A stretch of DNA of 64,000 bases from Marinifilum sp. D737 (GCF_026672275.1 NZ_JANQCD010000001.1:124001-188000); one strand, 5' to 3'. Shown: positions 24,464-34,482, counted from the first letter of the stretch. Translations and numbers: made by a program. Notes: generated by a model not told the origin, from the sequence alone.

Positions 24464-24538
24464 GGTGAAAGACCGGAATCGAACCGGCGACCTCTGGAAC
24501 CACAATCCAGCGCTCTAACCAACTGAGCTACATCCACC
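24464..24538 (-). tRNA. tRNA-His (GTG), copy 1 of the tandem
   Basis: Same 75-nt tRNA as the copy at 24366-24440, with two base differences in the T arm (GGTTCGATTCC instead of GGTTCGACCCC). The copies are 23 bp apart and would be transcribed together from the promoter at 24557. Confidence 0.95.
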
Positions 24539-24556
24539 ATTTTCGCGTTAGCGGTG

Positions 24557-24589
24557 CAAATATAGAGAAATCCTGACATATCATCCAAA
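24557..24589 (-). promoter_or_regulatory. Promoter of the tRNA-His pair
   Basis: On the minus strand a TTTG (24586-24589) is followed after 21 bp by TATATTTG (24557-24564). The predicted start is within about 12 nt of the first tRNA. Confidence 0.55.
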
Positions 24590-24627
24590 TAAAAATGAAA
24601 AAAATATTTCCAAAGAATTATAAAGTC

Positions 24628-24635
24628 TACCTTTG
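24628..24635 (+). promoter_or_regulatory. -7 box for the alkylation-repair-like gene
   Basis: TACCTTTG matches TAnnTTTG, 25 bp before the ATG at 24660, with a TTT-rich stretch near -33. Confidence 0.5.
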
Positions 24636-24659
24636 TAGGCAGTTAACAAATTAAAAAAA

Positions 24660-25334
24660 ATGGAATTTTTTATCGACGATAAGGAAACGGAAGCAGTTTT
24701 TCAGGAAATATTTAAGAAAGTTCAAATTTTACGCAATGGTGAAACCCATTCTGAAATGAAAAAATATGGTTTGAACTATCAGAAATCATTAGGGGCAACA
24801 ATTGTTAATTTGAGAGAATTGGCAAGTGGGTATTCGAAAGATCATTTGCTGGCACATAAACTTTGGACAAAAGCATTTCGCGAAACAAAAATTCTGGCCA
24901 GTTTGTTGGAAGAGCCCGAAAAGGTGAATGAGGATCAAATCAATCGTTGGTTGGATGAAATGGATTCCAATGAGCTGATAGAGCAGGTAAGCATGAATTT
25001 GTTCATGAATATGCCAAATGTTTATGAATTGATACCGGAATGGTTGCAATCGGAAAATTACCGAAGGGTATTGTGTGCAGTGATTATTTCTGGTCGTCTG
25101 GCCATGAAAAAGGATGAAGTGAAGGTTAAAGAGTTGTTCAAATTTGTAGAAATGATTCCAAGCAATATCGATGAATATTATCTGAGAAATCAATTGAAAA
25201 GAAGTTTGGGCAAAATGGTTCGCGTGAACAAAGAGATCGCTGATACCATTTGCGAAAAGGTTAGGGGTTTGCGTGCCAAGGATGAAAATTGGCAGGAAGT
25301 ATGGGATGATTTGCAGTATGAGCTTGACTTGTAG
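24660..25334 (+). CDS. DNA alkylation repair (AlkD/HEAT-like) family protein
   Basis: A 224-residue helical protein. Features such as GLNYQKSLGATIVNLRELASGY, LAHKLWTKAFRETKILASLL and LIEQVSMNLFMNMP fit the HEAT-like repeats of the DNA alkylation repair family (PF08713), in which each helix pair packs on DNA. The AlkD enzyme removes positively charged alkylated bases, but many Bacteroidota members lack demonstrated activity. It is a single gene with its own promoter. Confidence 0.7.
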   Translation: MEFFIDDKETEAVFQEIFKKVQILRNGETHSEMKKYGLNYQKSLGATIVNLRELASGYSKDHLLAHKLWTKAFRETKILASLLEEPEKVNEDQINRWLDEMDSNELIEQVSMNLFMNMPNVYELIPEWLQSENYRRVLCAVIISGRLAMKKDEVKVKELFKFVEMIPSNIDEYYLRNQLKRSLGKMVRVNKEIADTICEKVRGLRAKDENWQEVWDDLQYELDL

Positions 25335-25461
25335 ATTATTTTAAGATTATTTAAGAGCCTTATGGTTTAAAAATCTAGGAAATCAGAATTAAACAGAGTA
25401 AATTTGAGGTTCAAAATTATATCATAACTATTGAATTATTGTAGATAAACAACTAGAATAT

Positions 25462-26223
25462 ATGGCATTAACAAAGAGTTCTAATCCGGTATTAAGCGAA
25501 AGAATATTTCAAACTTCACGAGCAGAAGTTTATGGTGAAACGATGACCATTAACGGAACTGTGAATAAAATTGCAATGTTGCTGTTTTTTGTAGTAGCTG
25601 CTGCAAGTTTCACTTGGGGAATGGTTTCTGTAACCAGTACTGGCGAAATCACTTCATCGGTATATCCATGGATGATTGGAGGAGCAATTGGTGGTTTAAT
25701 TTTGGCATTGATAACTGTATTTAAACCAAAAGCATCACCTTATACAGCACCTTTTTATGCACTGTTCGAAGGTTTGTTTTTAGGAGGGATTTCTGCATTA
25801 ATGAATGCTGCATATCCCGGTATAGTAATGCAGGCTGTAGGCTTAACATTTGGAGTCTTGTTTGCCATGTTATTTGCTTACAAAACAGGCTTAATTAAAG
25901 TAACACAAAAATTTAAGGCAGGAATTGTTGCTGCTACTGGTGGTATCATGCTATTTTATTTGGTAACCTGGATCATGAACATGTTTGGAATCGGAAATGG
26001 ATTCTATTACGGATCAAGTTTATTGAGCATTGGTATTAGTTTGGTTATTGTTGTGATTGCAGCATTGAATCTGGTATTGGATTTTGATTTTATAGAAAAA
26101 GGAGCTCAATCGGGAGCACCAAAATATATGGAGTGGTACGGCGCATTTGGATTAATGGTAACCTTAATTTGGCTGTATGTTGAACTATTGAGATTGTTGG
26201 CTAAAATTGCCAATCGCGATTAA
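25462..26223 (+). CDS. Bax inhibitor-1/YccA family membrane protein
   Basis: A 253-residue protein with about seven membrane segments and the motif DFDFIEKGAQSGAPKYMEWYGAFGLMVTLIWLYVELLRLL at the C-terminus, which is characteristic of the bacterial YccA-like Bax inhibitor-1 group. YccA in E. coli inhibits FtsH, whose gene is also in this window, but whether this homologue does so is not visible. A TAAATTTG box lies about 55 bp upstream of the ATG. Confidence 0.92.
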   Translation: MALTKSSNPVLSERIFQTSRAEVYGETMTINGTVNKIAMLLFFVVAAASFTWGMVSVTSTGEITSSVYPWMIGGAIGGLILALITVFKPKASPYTAPFYALFEGLFLGGISALMNAAYPGIVMQAVGLTFGVLFAMLFAYKTGLIKVTQKFKAGIVAATGGIMLFYLVTWIMNMFGIGNGFYYGSSLLSIGISLVIVVIAALNLVLDFDFIEKGAQSGAPKYMEWYGAFGLMVTLIWLYVELLRLLAKIANRD

Positions 26224-26257
26224 TTAATTTAAGGTATCCATATTTAAGAAGTTTCTT

Positions 26258-27472
26258 GTGAATATTATTGAAGTTACAAATCAGAAGCATCGAACCGAGT
26301 TTTTGGATCTGGCCGGAAAGCTGTATAAGAACGATTCAAACTATGCTCGCCCGTTAGATGCCGAAATAGAAGGGATTTTTAATCCAGATAATAACTCTTT
26401 TTTTTCCCACGGTAAAGCCATTCGTTGGATTCTGCAGGATGAGAATGGAGCTACCATTGGTCGTATTGCTGCCTTCATAAACGAGAAGAAAGCACATACT
26501 TATGAACAACCAACAGGTGGGTGTGGATTTTTTGAATGTATCGATGACAAAAAGGCAGCGTTCTTATTGTTCGATACGGCAAAAAGTTGGCTAAGTGATA
26601 ATGGTATGGAAGCCATGGATGGCCCGGTAAATTTTGGAGAGAACGACAACCACTGGGGATTATTGGTAGATGGATTTATTCCTCAAGGATATGGAATGCC
26701 GTATCATCAGAAGTATTACAAAGCGTTTTTTGAAGAATATGGTTTTAAAGTATTCTTCGAACAATACAGCTATCATCTTGATTTAAGTAAGAAATTTCCA
26801 GAGCGATTTTGGAAAATAGCCGAGTGGATTGCAAAGAAACCAGGCTTTACTTTCGAGCATTTTAGATACGATAACTCAGAAAAGTACGTACAGGATATCA
26901 TTTCGGTATACAATGAAGCCTGGAAATTTCATGATAATTTCTCGCCAATAGATCCGGAAGATCTTAGAAAGATTGCAAGAGAAGGAAAAGGAGTAATTGA
27001 GGAGGAATTCATTTGGTTTGCTTATCATGAGGGAAAACCAATTGCATTTTTTGTTGCAATGCCTGATATCAATCAGATCCTGATAAAGATGAATGGGAAA
27101 TTTAACCTTTGGAACAAGTTAAAGTTCTTGTATTATCTGAAAAGAAAAACAATTACTCGTGCTCGTATTACCATTATGGGAGTTGTACCGAAATACCAGA
27201 GATTTGGTGTGGAGTCGGCGATCTTCTGGCATATGGACAAGGTGATGAAACGCAAACCTCAATACAATGAAATGGAATTATCATGGGTGGGTGATTTTAA
27301 TCCAAAAATGGTTTCCATTTATGAATCGGTTGGTGGAGTTAAAATGAAGACTCATTTCACCTATAGATACCTTTTTGACCGAAATAAACCTTTTAATCGA
27401 ACACCTATTATCCCTCTGGAAAACAGAGGAGATAAAGCAAAGAGGAAAAAAGCGAAGGAAAGTGCAGAATAA
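26258..27472 (+). CDS. GNAT-fold N-acetyltransferase-like protein
   Basis: A 404-residue protein starting with GTG. It contains the recurrent Bacteroidota/Actinobacteria pattern EAMDGPVNFGENDNHWGLLVDGF and the late block ITIMGVVPKYQRFGVESAIFW, which resembles the acetyl-CoA-binding A motif (Q/RxxGxG/A) of GNAT enzymes. The length suggests tandem GNAT-like domains. The substrate is unknown. It follows the Bax inhibitor gene by 34 bp and has no recognisable promoter of its own, so it may be co-transcribed. Confidence 0.75.
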   Translation: MNIIEVTNQKHRTEFLDLAGKLYKNDSNYARPLDAEIEGIFNPDNNSFFSHGKAIRWILQDENGATIGRIAAFINEKKAHTYEQPTGGCGFFECIDDKKAAFLLFDTAKSWLSDNGMEAMDGPVNFGENDNHWGLLVDGFIPQGYGMPYHQKYYKAFFEEYGFKVFFEQYSYHLDLSKKFPERFWKIAEWIAKKPGFTFEHFRYDNSEKYVQDIISVYNEAWKFHDNFSPIDPEDLRKIAREGKGVIEEEFIWFAYHEGKPIAFFVAMPDINQILIKMNGKFNLWNKLKFLYYLKRKTITRARITIMGVVPKYQRFGVESAIFWHMDKVMKRKPQYNEMELSWVGDFNPKMVSIYESVGGVKMKTHFTYRYLFDRNKPFNRTPIIPLENRGDKAKRKKAKESAE

Positions 27473-27483
27473 TTAAATAATTC

Positions 27484-27514
27484 TTTGCAAAATAAATTAC
27501 AATATCTACCTTTG
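27484..27514 (+). promoter_or_regulatory. Promoter of the L31 gene
   Basis: TTTG (27484-27487), exactly 19 bp, then TACCTTTG (27507-27514). This is the best match to the Bacteroidota consensus in the window and suits a highly expressed ribosomal protein gene. Confidence 0.75.
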
Positions 27515-27559
27515 CACTCCATTGGAAGAAGATTATAAGAAATTTAAAGGATATTTAAA

Positions 27560-27811
27560 ATGAAAAAGGGAATACATCCGGAAAACTACCGTTTGGTAGC
27601 TTTTAAAGACATGTCTAACGAAACTGTTTTTTTAGCGAAGTCTACTGCTAACACTAAAGAAACTATCGAATTTGAAGGAACAGAGTATCCATTGGTAAAA
27701 TTAGAGATTTCTAATACATCTCACCCATTTTATACTGGTAAGATGACTTTGGTAGATACTGCTGGACGTGTAGACAAGTTCATGAACCGTTACAAGAAGT
27801 TCAAGAAGTAA
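27560..27811 (+). CDS. rpmE2: 50S ribosomal protein L31 type B
   Basis: An 83-residue L31. It begins MKKGIHPENYRLVAFKDMSN and ends with GRVDKFMNRYKKF. There are no cysteines, so it is the zinc-free type B form that replaces the zinc-binding form under zinc limitation in some bacteria. Monocistronic, with a strong promoter and a terminator of its own. Confidence 0.96.
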   Translation: MKKGIHPENYRLVAFKDMSNETVFLAKSTANTKETIEFEGTEYPLVKLEISNTSHPFYTGKMTLVDTAGRVDKFMNRYKKFKK

Positions 27812-27832
27812 GATCAAAAATTACTATAGAAG

Positions 27833-27862
27833 AAAAGCTCCGAATATCGGAGCTTTTTTTTT
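27833..27862 (+). terminator. Terminator of rpmE2
   Basis: Stem AAAAGCTCCGA (27833-27843) with TCGGAGCTTTT (27847-27857), 3-nt loop, followed by further T residues. Confidence 0.9.
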
Positions 27863-27926
27863 GTGCAAATTTCTGAGCGAAGAATTACTATGTACAATCA
27901 AGGCAAGTTATTCAACTCTTTTTTTG

Positions 27927-27934
27927 TATTTTTG
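27927..27934 (+). promoter_or_regulatory. -7 box for the GlmU-like gene
   Basis: TATTTTTG matches TAnnTTTG, about 58 bp before the ATG at 27992. The -33 is not clear. Confidence 0.4.
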
Positions 27935-27991
27935 ACCATACATAAAATTTGAAACACACGAATCCTTGGGGGATTTACTATTACTACTGCA

Positions 27992-29182
27992 ATGAATTAT
28001 ATTCTTTTTGATGATGGAGCATGGAACGAATTGCTTCCTCTTACATTTACTCGTCCTGTTTCCGAGCTCCGCATTGGAATTACTACCATACGCGAGAAGT
28101 GGGAACGTTTATTAAACACTGAATTTAGCTTTTTAACTCAAGAATATTTGAGTGAGAAGTATCCTTTAAAAAAGGATGATACGAACATTTTAATCAATGG
28201 ATCTGTTATAGCAAATAAGGAATTGATTGATGCCATTCAGAATTTAAGGGAAGGAGATTTCTTAATTGCAAATAACCTTGTGATTGCTGCTTGTTTAAAT
28301 GCTGATGAGATCGCACAGGTACAAAAGGAAAAATTGGAAGGTGTAAATGCTATCGAATTCACAGGAGAGTTTGATCGAATTAACAAAACCTATGATATTT
28401 TCTCATTAAATGATAAAATCTTGCGTCAGGATTTTGCTTTGCTTACGGAAGGAAGACAATCTCAACCCATATCGGATACTGTAAATGTATTGGGCAAGGA
28501 GAATATCTTTATAGAAGAAGGTGCATCTGTTGAGTTTGCAACATTAAATGCACAAAAAGGGCCAATTTATATTGGTAAAGATGCTGAAATTATGGAAGGT
28601 GTTTTAGTGCGTGGACCTTTAGCAATGTGTGAACATTCGGTTCTGAATTTAGGAGCAAAAATTTATGGAGCCACAACACTGGGGCCTTATTGTAAATGTG
28701 GAGGAGAGTTGAATAATGTAGTAATGTTTGGCTATTCAAATAAGGGTCATGATGGATTCCTTGGTAATGCAGTACTTGGAGAGTGGTGTAATATTGGAGC
28801 AGATACCAATAACTCTAACTTAAAGAATAACTATTCGCAGGTGAAGCTTTGGAACTATGTAAGCCAAAATTTTGCAAGAACAGGATTGCAATTTTGTGGA
28901 ACCATAATGGGTGATCATTCTAAGCTGGGCATTAATACCATGCTGAATACGGGTACCGTTATTGGCGTAAGTTCGAATGTATTTGGAGCAGGTTTCCCTC
29001 GCAACTTTATTCCGTCATTCTCAATGGGAGGACACCATGGATTTAAAGAGTACCGTTTAAATGCAACTTATGAAGTTGCCGATTTGGTAATGAAACGTAG
29101 AGGAAAAGAATTTGATGATGTTGAAAAGAGGATTCTGTCTCACATTTTTGAAATGACAAAAGAGTACAGAAAATCATTTTAA
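27992..29182 (+). CDS. GlmU family sugar-nucleotidyltransferase-like protein
   Basis: A 396-residue protein of the Bacteroidota GlmU-like family. The N-terminus ILFDDGAWNELLPLTFTRPVSELRIG replaces the usual LAAGxGTRM pyrophosphorylase loop, and the C-terminal half is a left-handed beta helix of hexapeptide repeats (from about residue 180, for example APIYIGKDAEI-type units and GDHSKLGINTMLNTGTVIG). It may make UDP-GlcNAc or another sugar nucleotide. The lack of a canonical nucleotide loop makes the reaction uncertain. It is followed by a terminator before lon. Confidence 0.85.
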   Translation: MNYILFDDGAWNELLPLTFTRPVSELRIGITTIREKWERLLNTEFSFLTQEYLSEKYPLKKDDTNILINGSVIANKELIDAIQNLREGDFLIANNLVIAACLNADEIAQVQKEKLEGVNAIEFTGEFDRINKTYDIFSLNDKILRQDFALLTEGRQSQPISDTVNVLGKENIFIEEGASVEFATLNAQKGPIYIGKDAEIMEGVLVRGPLAMCEHSVLNLGAKIYGATTLGPYCKCGGELNNVVMFGYSNKGHDGFLGNAVLGEWCNIGADTNNSNLKNNYSQVKLWNYVSQNFARTGLQFCGTIMGDHSKLGINTMLNTGTVIGVSSNVFGAGFPRNFIPSFSMGGHHGFKEYRLNATYEVADLVMKRRGKEFDDVEKRILSHIFEMTKEYRKSF

Positions 29183-29195
29183 AGTATAAATGAAG

Positions 29196-29226
29196 AGTCC
29201 TTACAAAAAAATGTGAGGACTTTTTT
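29196..29226 (+). terminator. Terminator of the GlmU-like gene
   Basis: A 10-bp stem, AGTCCTTACA (29196-29205) with TGTGAGGACT (29212-29221) including one G-T pair, is followed by TTTTT. Its presence shows that the lon reading frame upstream of 29354 is not coding. Confidence 0.85.
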
Positions 29227-29353
29227 GTTTGGCACAGGGATTGCCAAGTACATAGCAGCAAATTTTTTTTTAGAGGAAGCGACATTTTGTCACATCAGTT
29301 TAATAAAAACTTACTTCCTTTACAGATATAATGTAAGAAAGGCAGACGAGATA

Positions 29354-31807
29354 ATGAGTAGTAAGATAGAATTCAATATTAGTGATATAGTTTTGTCGAA
29401 TATGATGGATGAAGATTCGGATTTTATTCCAATTATAACCGATGAGGATGAAAGTGCATTGGATGAGTTGCAGGTACCTGACACTTTGCCAATACTACCT
29501 CTTCGAAATACAGTTTTATTTCCAGGAGTTGTAATTCCAATTTCTGTTGGTAGAGAAAAATCGTTGAAGTTGGTTCGCGAGGTCTACAACAACAAAGGAA
29601 TGTTGGGAGCAGCTTCTCAAATTGATTTGAGTGTTGAAGAACCACACTTCGAGGATATCAATAAAATTGGTACCGTGGCTCAAATTATCAAAATTCTTGA
29701 AATGCCTGATGGAACCACTACGGTGATTCTTCAGGGGAAAAAGCGCTTTGAGCTTGAAGAGATTATTAGCGAAGAACCATTTCATGTGGGTCGTATCAAA
29801 ACCATCAAGGATCAGCGTCCCGAGGTGGAAGATAACGAGTACAAAGCCTTGGTTTCTTCGGTTAAAGATATTGCCATTAAGGTAATCAAGTTATCACCTC
29901 AAATTCCAAACGAAGCTTCATTTGCAATTAAGAACATCGAAGGTTCATCATTCTTGATCAACTTTATTTCAAGTAACTCGGAGATAAAGCATAATCAGAA
30001 GCAAAGATTGCTTGAGTTTGATAATATTCGCGATAGAGCAATGAAACTTCTTGAATATTTGGTTCGTGAAGTTCAGGTTCTGGAGTTGAAAGATGATATT
30101 CAGTCGAAAGTGAAGACTGATATGGATCAGCAGCAAAGAGAATATTTGTTGCACCAGCAAATGAAAACCATTCAGGATGAATTGGGCGGAAGTCCGAACG
30201 ACCAGGATGTAATGGAGCTGGAAGAAAAAGCCAAAGATAAAAAGTGGGCTGAAGAGGTTGAAGAAACTTTCCAGAAAGAGTTAAAGAAGTTACAAAGATT
30301 GAACCCAGCTGCTGCTGAATATTCAGTTCAATTGAACTATTTGCAGGAATTACTGGATTTACCTTGGAGTGAATATACCGAGGATAACTTCGATTTAAAA
30401 CATGCTCAGAAAGTTCTGGATAATGATCATTTTGGCTTGGAGAAAGTGAAAGACCGTATCATTGAACACCTGGCGGTACTTAAATTGAAAGGTGATTTGA
30501 AATCTCCAATTTTATGTCTTTACGGACCTCCGGGGGTTGGTAAAACTTCATTGGGAAAATCGATCGCAGAGTCTTTGAACAGAAAGTATGTCAGAATGTC
30601 TTTGGGTGGATTACATGATGAATCAGAAATCCGTGGACACAGAAAAACATATATTGGCGCAATGCCAGGTCGTATCATTCAAGGCATGAAGAAAGCCGGA
30701 TCATCGAATCCTGTATTCATTTTGGATGAGATCGATAAAGTAGGTAGCGATTTTAGAGGAGATCCATCTTCTGCATTGCTTGAGGTATTGGATCCGGAGC
30801 AAAACAACGCTTTTCATGATAATTTCCTTGAGGTAGATTACGATTTATCGAAAGTGATGTTTGTGGCAACTGCTAATAATGTTGGATCTATTTCGGCACC
30901 GCTTCGCGACCGTATGGAGATGATTGATGTTAGTGGATACATTCAGGAAGAGAAAGTTGAGATTGCTCGACGTCACCTGATCCCAAAACAAATGGAGAAC
31001 CATGGTATTACTTCAGATCACATAAAAATATCGAAAGAGGTAATTGCAGTGGTAGTTGATAAATATACTCGCGAGTCTGGTGTTCGTGCTCTTGATCAGC
31101 GAATTGCAAAAATAATGCGTAGAGTTGCACGAAAGGTTGCTATGGATGAAGAATACGATGTAAATCTTAAATCTGAAGATTTAAAAGAGTATTTGGGCGC
31201 CGAAATGTTTAGCCGCGAAAAGTATCAGGGCAACGATTATGCTGGAGTGGTAACCGGATTGGCCTGGACTTCAGTTGGAGGTGAAATTCTGTTCATAGAA
31301 TCAAGTCTTTCTGCAGGAAAAGGAAAGCTAACCTTAACAGGTAATCTTGGTGATGTGATGAAAGAATCGGCATTATTGGCTCAGGAATACCTACGTGCAC
31401 ATTGTGATTCTTTAGACATTAAGAAAGAAGCTTTCGATGAGTGGAATCTTCATGTTCACGTTCCGGAAGGAGCAATTCCAAAAGATGGACCATCGGCAGG
31501 TGTAACCATGGTAACTGCAATGGCTTCAGCCTTTACACAGCGTAAAGTGAAGAAAAACATTGCGATGACTGGTGAGATTACATTGAGAGGTAAAGTACTT
31601 CCGGTTGGTGGAATTAAGGAAAAGATCCTTGCAGCAAAACGTGCCGGAATTAAGGAGATTATTCTTTGTAATCAGAATAAGAAAGATATCGAAGAAATTA
31701 AGGATGTTTACTTAAAAGGATTAAAATTCCATTTTGTAGATGAGATTATGGAAGTTCTTGAGATTGCTTTAATGAAGCAGAAAGTTAAGAATCCACTGAA
31801 AATATAA
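29354..31807 (+). CDS. lon: ATP-dependent protease Lon
   Basis: An 817-residue Lon protease. The N-terminal substrate domain contains [19 protein letters not shown]. The AAA+ core has Walker [10 protein letters not shown] and Walker [10 protein letters not shown], with the sensor region LRDRMEMI. The protease domain has the catalytic serine in [11 protein letters not shown] and the lysine region [17 protein letters not shown]. It degrades misfolded and regulatory proteins. I use the ATG at 29354 (MSSKIEF), because the frame's upstream extension overlaps the previous terminator. It ends with its own terminator. Confidence 0.96.
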   Translation: MSSKIEFNISDIVLSNMMDEDSDFIPIITDEDESALDELQVPDTLPILPLRNTVLFPGVVIPISVGREKSLKLVREVYNNKGMLGAASQIDLSVEEPHFEDINKIGTVAQIIKILEMPDGTTTVILQGKKRFELEEIISEEPFHVGRIKTIKDQRPEVEDNEYKALVSSVKDIAIKVIKLSPQIPNEASFAIKNIEGSSFLINFISSNSEIKHNQKQRLLEFDNIRDRAMKLLEYLVREVQVLELKDDIQSKVKTDMDQQQREYLLHQQMKTIQDELGGSPNDQDVMELEEKAKDKKWAEEVEETFQKELKKLQRLNPAAAEYSVQLNYLQELLDLPWSEYTEDNFDLKHAQKVLDNDHFGLEKVKDRIIEHLAVLKLKGDLKSPILCLYGPPGVGKTSLGKSIAESLNRKYVRMSLGGLHDESEIRGHRKTYIGAMPGRIIQGMKKAGSSNPVFILDEIDKVGSDFRGDPSSALLEVLDPEQNNAFHDNFLEVDYDLSKVMFVATANNVGSISAPLRDRMEMIDVSGYIQEEKVEIARRHLIPKQMENHGITSDHIKISKEVIAVVVDKYTRESGVRALDQRIAKIMRRVARKVAMDEEYDVNLKSEDLKEYLGAEMFSREKYQGNDYAGVVTGLAWTSVGGEILFIESSLSAGKGKLTLTGNLGDVMKESALLAQEYLRAHCDSLDIKKEAFDEWNLHVHVPEGAIPKDGPSAGVTMVTAMASAFTQRKVKKNIAMTGEITLRGKVLPVGGIKEKILAAKRAGIKEIILCNQNKKDIEEIKDVYLKGLKFHFVDEIMEVLEIALMKQKVKNPLKI

Positions 31808-31826
31808 TCAGGATAAAAATTAGAAG

Positions 31827-31855
31827 AAAGGCTCTCAAATCGAGAGCCTTTTTCA
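31827..31855 (+). terminator. Terminator of lon
   Basis: A perfect 10-bp stem, AAAGGCTCTC with GAGAGCCTTT, 5-nt loop, followed by TT and a T-rich stretch. Confidence 0.9.
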
Positions 31856-31941
31856 TTTTGTAGACCTTAGTGTCATAAAAATTCTTACTTTTAAGTTCAG
31901 TTATTCCTTACTGATATTACACATTTAATTGCTTTTCAAGA

Positions 31942-33042
31942 ATGAACGGAAAAGGGAAATATATTTTGGTAGCCATTGGTTTAATCATTTTAGGATTAAT
32001 GGTTTGGTATTTTAGCAATATTGTTGCTTACATCTTAATTTCGGTAGTTTTATCTTTCATTGGACGACCTGTAGTCGATTTTTTGAATAAGGTGAAATTT
32101 AAGAAATGGACCTGTCCACCGGCTTTATCGGCAGGAATTACCCTGATATTACTTTGGTTTGTAATGGTAATGTTTTTCCGCACATTTATACCAATGGTAG
32201 CCGCGCAAGCCGAGGAGTTATCTACTATTGATGTAAACGCAGCGGCTCACAGTTTGGAAGAACCTATTAAAAATCTTGAAACATTAATTGCAAAATATTC
32301 TGCAGAAGGAGATGATTTTAATCTGAAAGCTGTTGTAATCGATAATTTCACCTCTTTTGTAAAGATTTCTGATGTATCATCCATATTCGGTTCATTGGCA
32401 GGTACATTGGGAAATATATTTATTGCACTTTTCTCCATCTCGTTCATCACATTTTTCTTTTTAAAGGATAGCAGTTTATTTACTGGTGGTGTAGTTTTAA
32501 TGGTGCCAGCAAAACACGAAGAGGGTGTTCGTCACGTACTGGATTCAATCAAAAACCTACTGATGCGTTACTTTGTGGGTTTGTTTTTTGAGGTAATATT
32601 AGTGGGATTTTTGGTTACCATTGGCTTAAGTATAGTTGGTTTGCCTTTTGGAACTGCAGTGGTAATTGGACTTTTTGCAGGCATGATGAATGTGATTCCT
32701 TACATTGGGCCGATAATTGGAGCCACATTTGGAATGATAATAGGAATTGCAACAAACATACATGCTGATTTTTACACAGAAATTTTACCTCTACTTGGTT
32801 ATATGGCATTGGTTTTTGCCTGTGTACAGGTTATCGATAACATTTTGTTCCAACCATTAATTTATTCCAATAGTGTCAATGCACATCCATTGGAGATTTT
32901 CATTGTAATTATTATGGCAGGAAGTATGGCTGGAATTATTGGAATGATGCTGGCAATACCATCATATACCATTTTGCGTGTGATTGCCAAAGAGTTTTTT
33001 AATCAATATCGATTTGTCAAGAAATTAACAGAGAATATTTAA
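31942..33042 (+). CDS. AI-2E family transporter (PerM-type permease)
   Basis: A 366-residue protein with an N-terminal hydrophobic pair, a soluble loop of about 100 residues and a C-terminal membrane block with GLFAGMMNVIPYIGPIIGA and VQVIDNILFQPLIYSNSVNAHPL, both characteristic of the AI-2E/PerM family. Members include quorum-signal exporters and sodium-coupled antiporters; the cargo cannot be told here. A lipoprotein gene follows after 10 bp. Confidence 0.9.
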   Translation: MNGKGKYILVAIGLIILGLMVWYFSNIVAYILISVVLSFIGRPVVDFLNKVKFKKWTCPPALSAGITLILLWFVMVMFFRTFIPMVAAQAEELSTIDVNAAAHSLEEPIKNLETLIAKYSAEGDDFNLKAVVIDNFTSFVKISDVSSIFGSLAGTLGNIFIALFSISFITFFFLKDSSLFTGGVVLMVPAKHEEGVRHVLDSIKNLLMRYFVGLFFEVILVGFLVTIGLSIVGLPFGTAVVIGLFAGMMNVIPYIGPIIGATFGMIIGIATNIHADFYTEILPLLGYMALVFACVQVIDNILFQPLIYSNSVNAHPLEIFIVIIMAGSMAGIIGMMLAIPSYTILRVIAKEFFNQYRFVKKLTENI

Positions 33043-33052
33043 CTATTGAAAT

Positions 33053-33508
33053 ATGAAAATTAGAATACTAATTACTAATCTTTTTTTTATCGCTTGCATA
33101 CTTTTATCCTTATCTTCTTGCAACACAGAAAGTATGAAAAAGGTTTCAATGGATAAATTCATTGGGACATGGGAATTAAAAGGAAGGTCTATGCTGGAAG
33201 GTATTAAGATCGAGATAAAGAAAACGGATTCAGGAAGTTTAGTTGGTAAAGTTGTTGAGATAAACGATAATAAGTATGTGAGATTTTTTGTGGAACCAAA
33301 TGAAACTTGGATTACAAATATTAAGAGGTCTTCCAATTCTCAATTTAGGTTGACAGAGAAGAAAATAGGAAGTGCATTATTTGCTACTTATGGTTTGGGA
33401 ACGAATAAAGAGTTTAAAGTTGAGTTTTTAAATAACGATACAATAGGATTAGGATCTGATTCAAAAGATCCTGAAAAATCAACAATACAATATTTAAGAG
33501 TTAAATAA
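33053..33508 (+). CDS. Hypothetical lipoprotein
   Basis: A 151-residue exported protein with a lipobox (SLSSCN, cysteine at about residue 23). The rest is beta-rich, with IGTWELKGRSMLEGIKIEIKK at the start, recalling small lipocalin-like lipoproteins. No family is assigned. It lies 10 bp after the AI-2E permease gene and ends at a terminator, so the two form an operon. Confidence 0.7.
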   Translation: MKIRILITNLFFIACILLSLSSCNTESMKKVSMDKFIGTWELKGRSMLEGIKIEIKKTDSGSLVGKVVEINDNKYVRFFVEPNETWITNIKRSSNSQFRLTEKKIGSALFATYGLGTNKEFKVEFLNNDTIGLGSDSKDPEKSTIQYLRVK

Positions 33509-33509
33509 C

Positions 33510-33543
33510 AAAAACGGATGATTCGATAGAGTCATCCGTTTTT
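33510..33543. terminator. Bidirectional terminator
   Basis: A 12-bp stem, AAAAACGGATGA with TCATCCGTTTTT, with a 10-nt loop, between the lipoprotein gene and the convergent epimerase-like gene. Confidence 0.9.
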
Positions 33544-33564
33544 ACTATAAGCCAAAAGCTTAAT

Positions 33565-34482
33565 CTATATACTTGATGCCTCAAAATGATTCTTCAGAAG
33601 ATTGATTTCGTCTTCAAAGCCCAACACCTCTCCCTGGTATAATTTCATAATTCGATCATCAACTTTAACAATTTGCTGTGGTAATTCAAGGTGTTGATTG
33701 GTGAAAACAATTTCGATGTCAGAATGTTGTTGCTGCACACTTTCTACCAATTCCATAATGGATTTATTATAGTCTACCAGATTATAAACTCCCGAATCTA
33801 ACTTTCCACCTAACAAATTTGCCAGAATATTGGTTGTTTTGTCAAGGGAAATGAAAGGTAGTTTTTGATTGCCACTACCATGAATTGAGATTTTACCAAC
33901 GAAATGCGAATTGAAAAGAAGATTGTTTAGAATTCCTTTCATTTTCATACTTACTCCGTAGCCAAATACATTACCCAATCGAATTATTTGAGTGTTGATT
34001 TTTGGCATAATCCTTTCAACATGTTGTTCGCCTCGTAACTTCGAATTACCTAATGATGATGTTGGCTCCAACATAGAATAAACATCATATTCTTGATTGG
34101 AATAACCGTATACCTCAGTTGAACTGAGATAAACAAATTGTTTTACATTGCTGTCTTCAACAGCATATATCAATTCGGCAGTTCCCCAATTGTTTACTTG
34201 TTCGTGTATTTGATGTAGTTTCTCATCATCCGTATTTTCAGCTGCCAGATGATACACAACATCCACATCTTTTATCAAACTGTCGAGTGTTCTGGAGTCT
34301 AAGAGTTCACCTTTAACAAACTTGACCTTTCCAGGTTTAATTTGAGAGTGAAGAAACAGGTTGTAATTATCCTGACTTAAATTATCCAATACGGTTATTG
34401 CTCTAACTTCTGGATTCTGATTCAATTTCCTGCATAGCTCAGTGCCAATATATCCGGCACCTCCTGTAATTAATACTTTCAT
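33565..34482 (-). CDS. NAD-dependent epimerase/dehydratase-like protein
   Basis: A 305-residue extended SDR protein. The Rossmann motif GGAGYIG is at residues 7-13 and the later blocks VVYHLAAEN and YLSSTEVYGYS are typical. The catalytic YxxxK motif is altered: the segment reads SSLGNSKLRGE, so the lysine is kept but the tyrosine position is leucine. It may therefore bind a nucleotide sugar without normal epimerase/dehydratase chemistry, or use another residue. Single gene, divergent from the AIM24 gene. Confidence 0.82.
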   Translation of the reverse strand: MKVLITGGAGYIGTELCRKLNQNPEVRAITVLDNLSQDNYNLFLHSQIKPGKVKFVKGELLDSRTLDSLIKDVDVVYHLAAENTDDEKLHQIHEQVNNWGTAELIYAVEDSNVKQFVYLSSTEVYGYSNQEYDVYSMLEPTSSLGNSKLRGEQHVERIMPKINTQIIRLGNVFGYGVSMKMKGILNNLLFNSHFVGKISIHGSGNQKLPFISLDKTTNILANLLGGKLDSGVYNLVDYNKSIMELVESVQQQHSDIEIVFTNQHLELPQQIVKVDDRIMKLYQGEVLGFEDEINLLKNHFEASSI

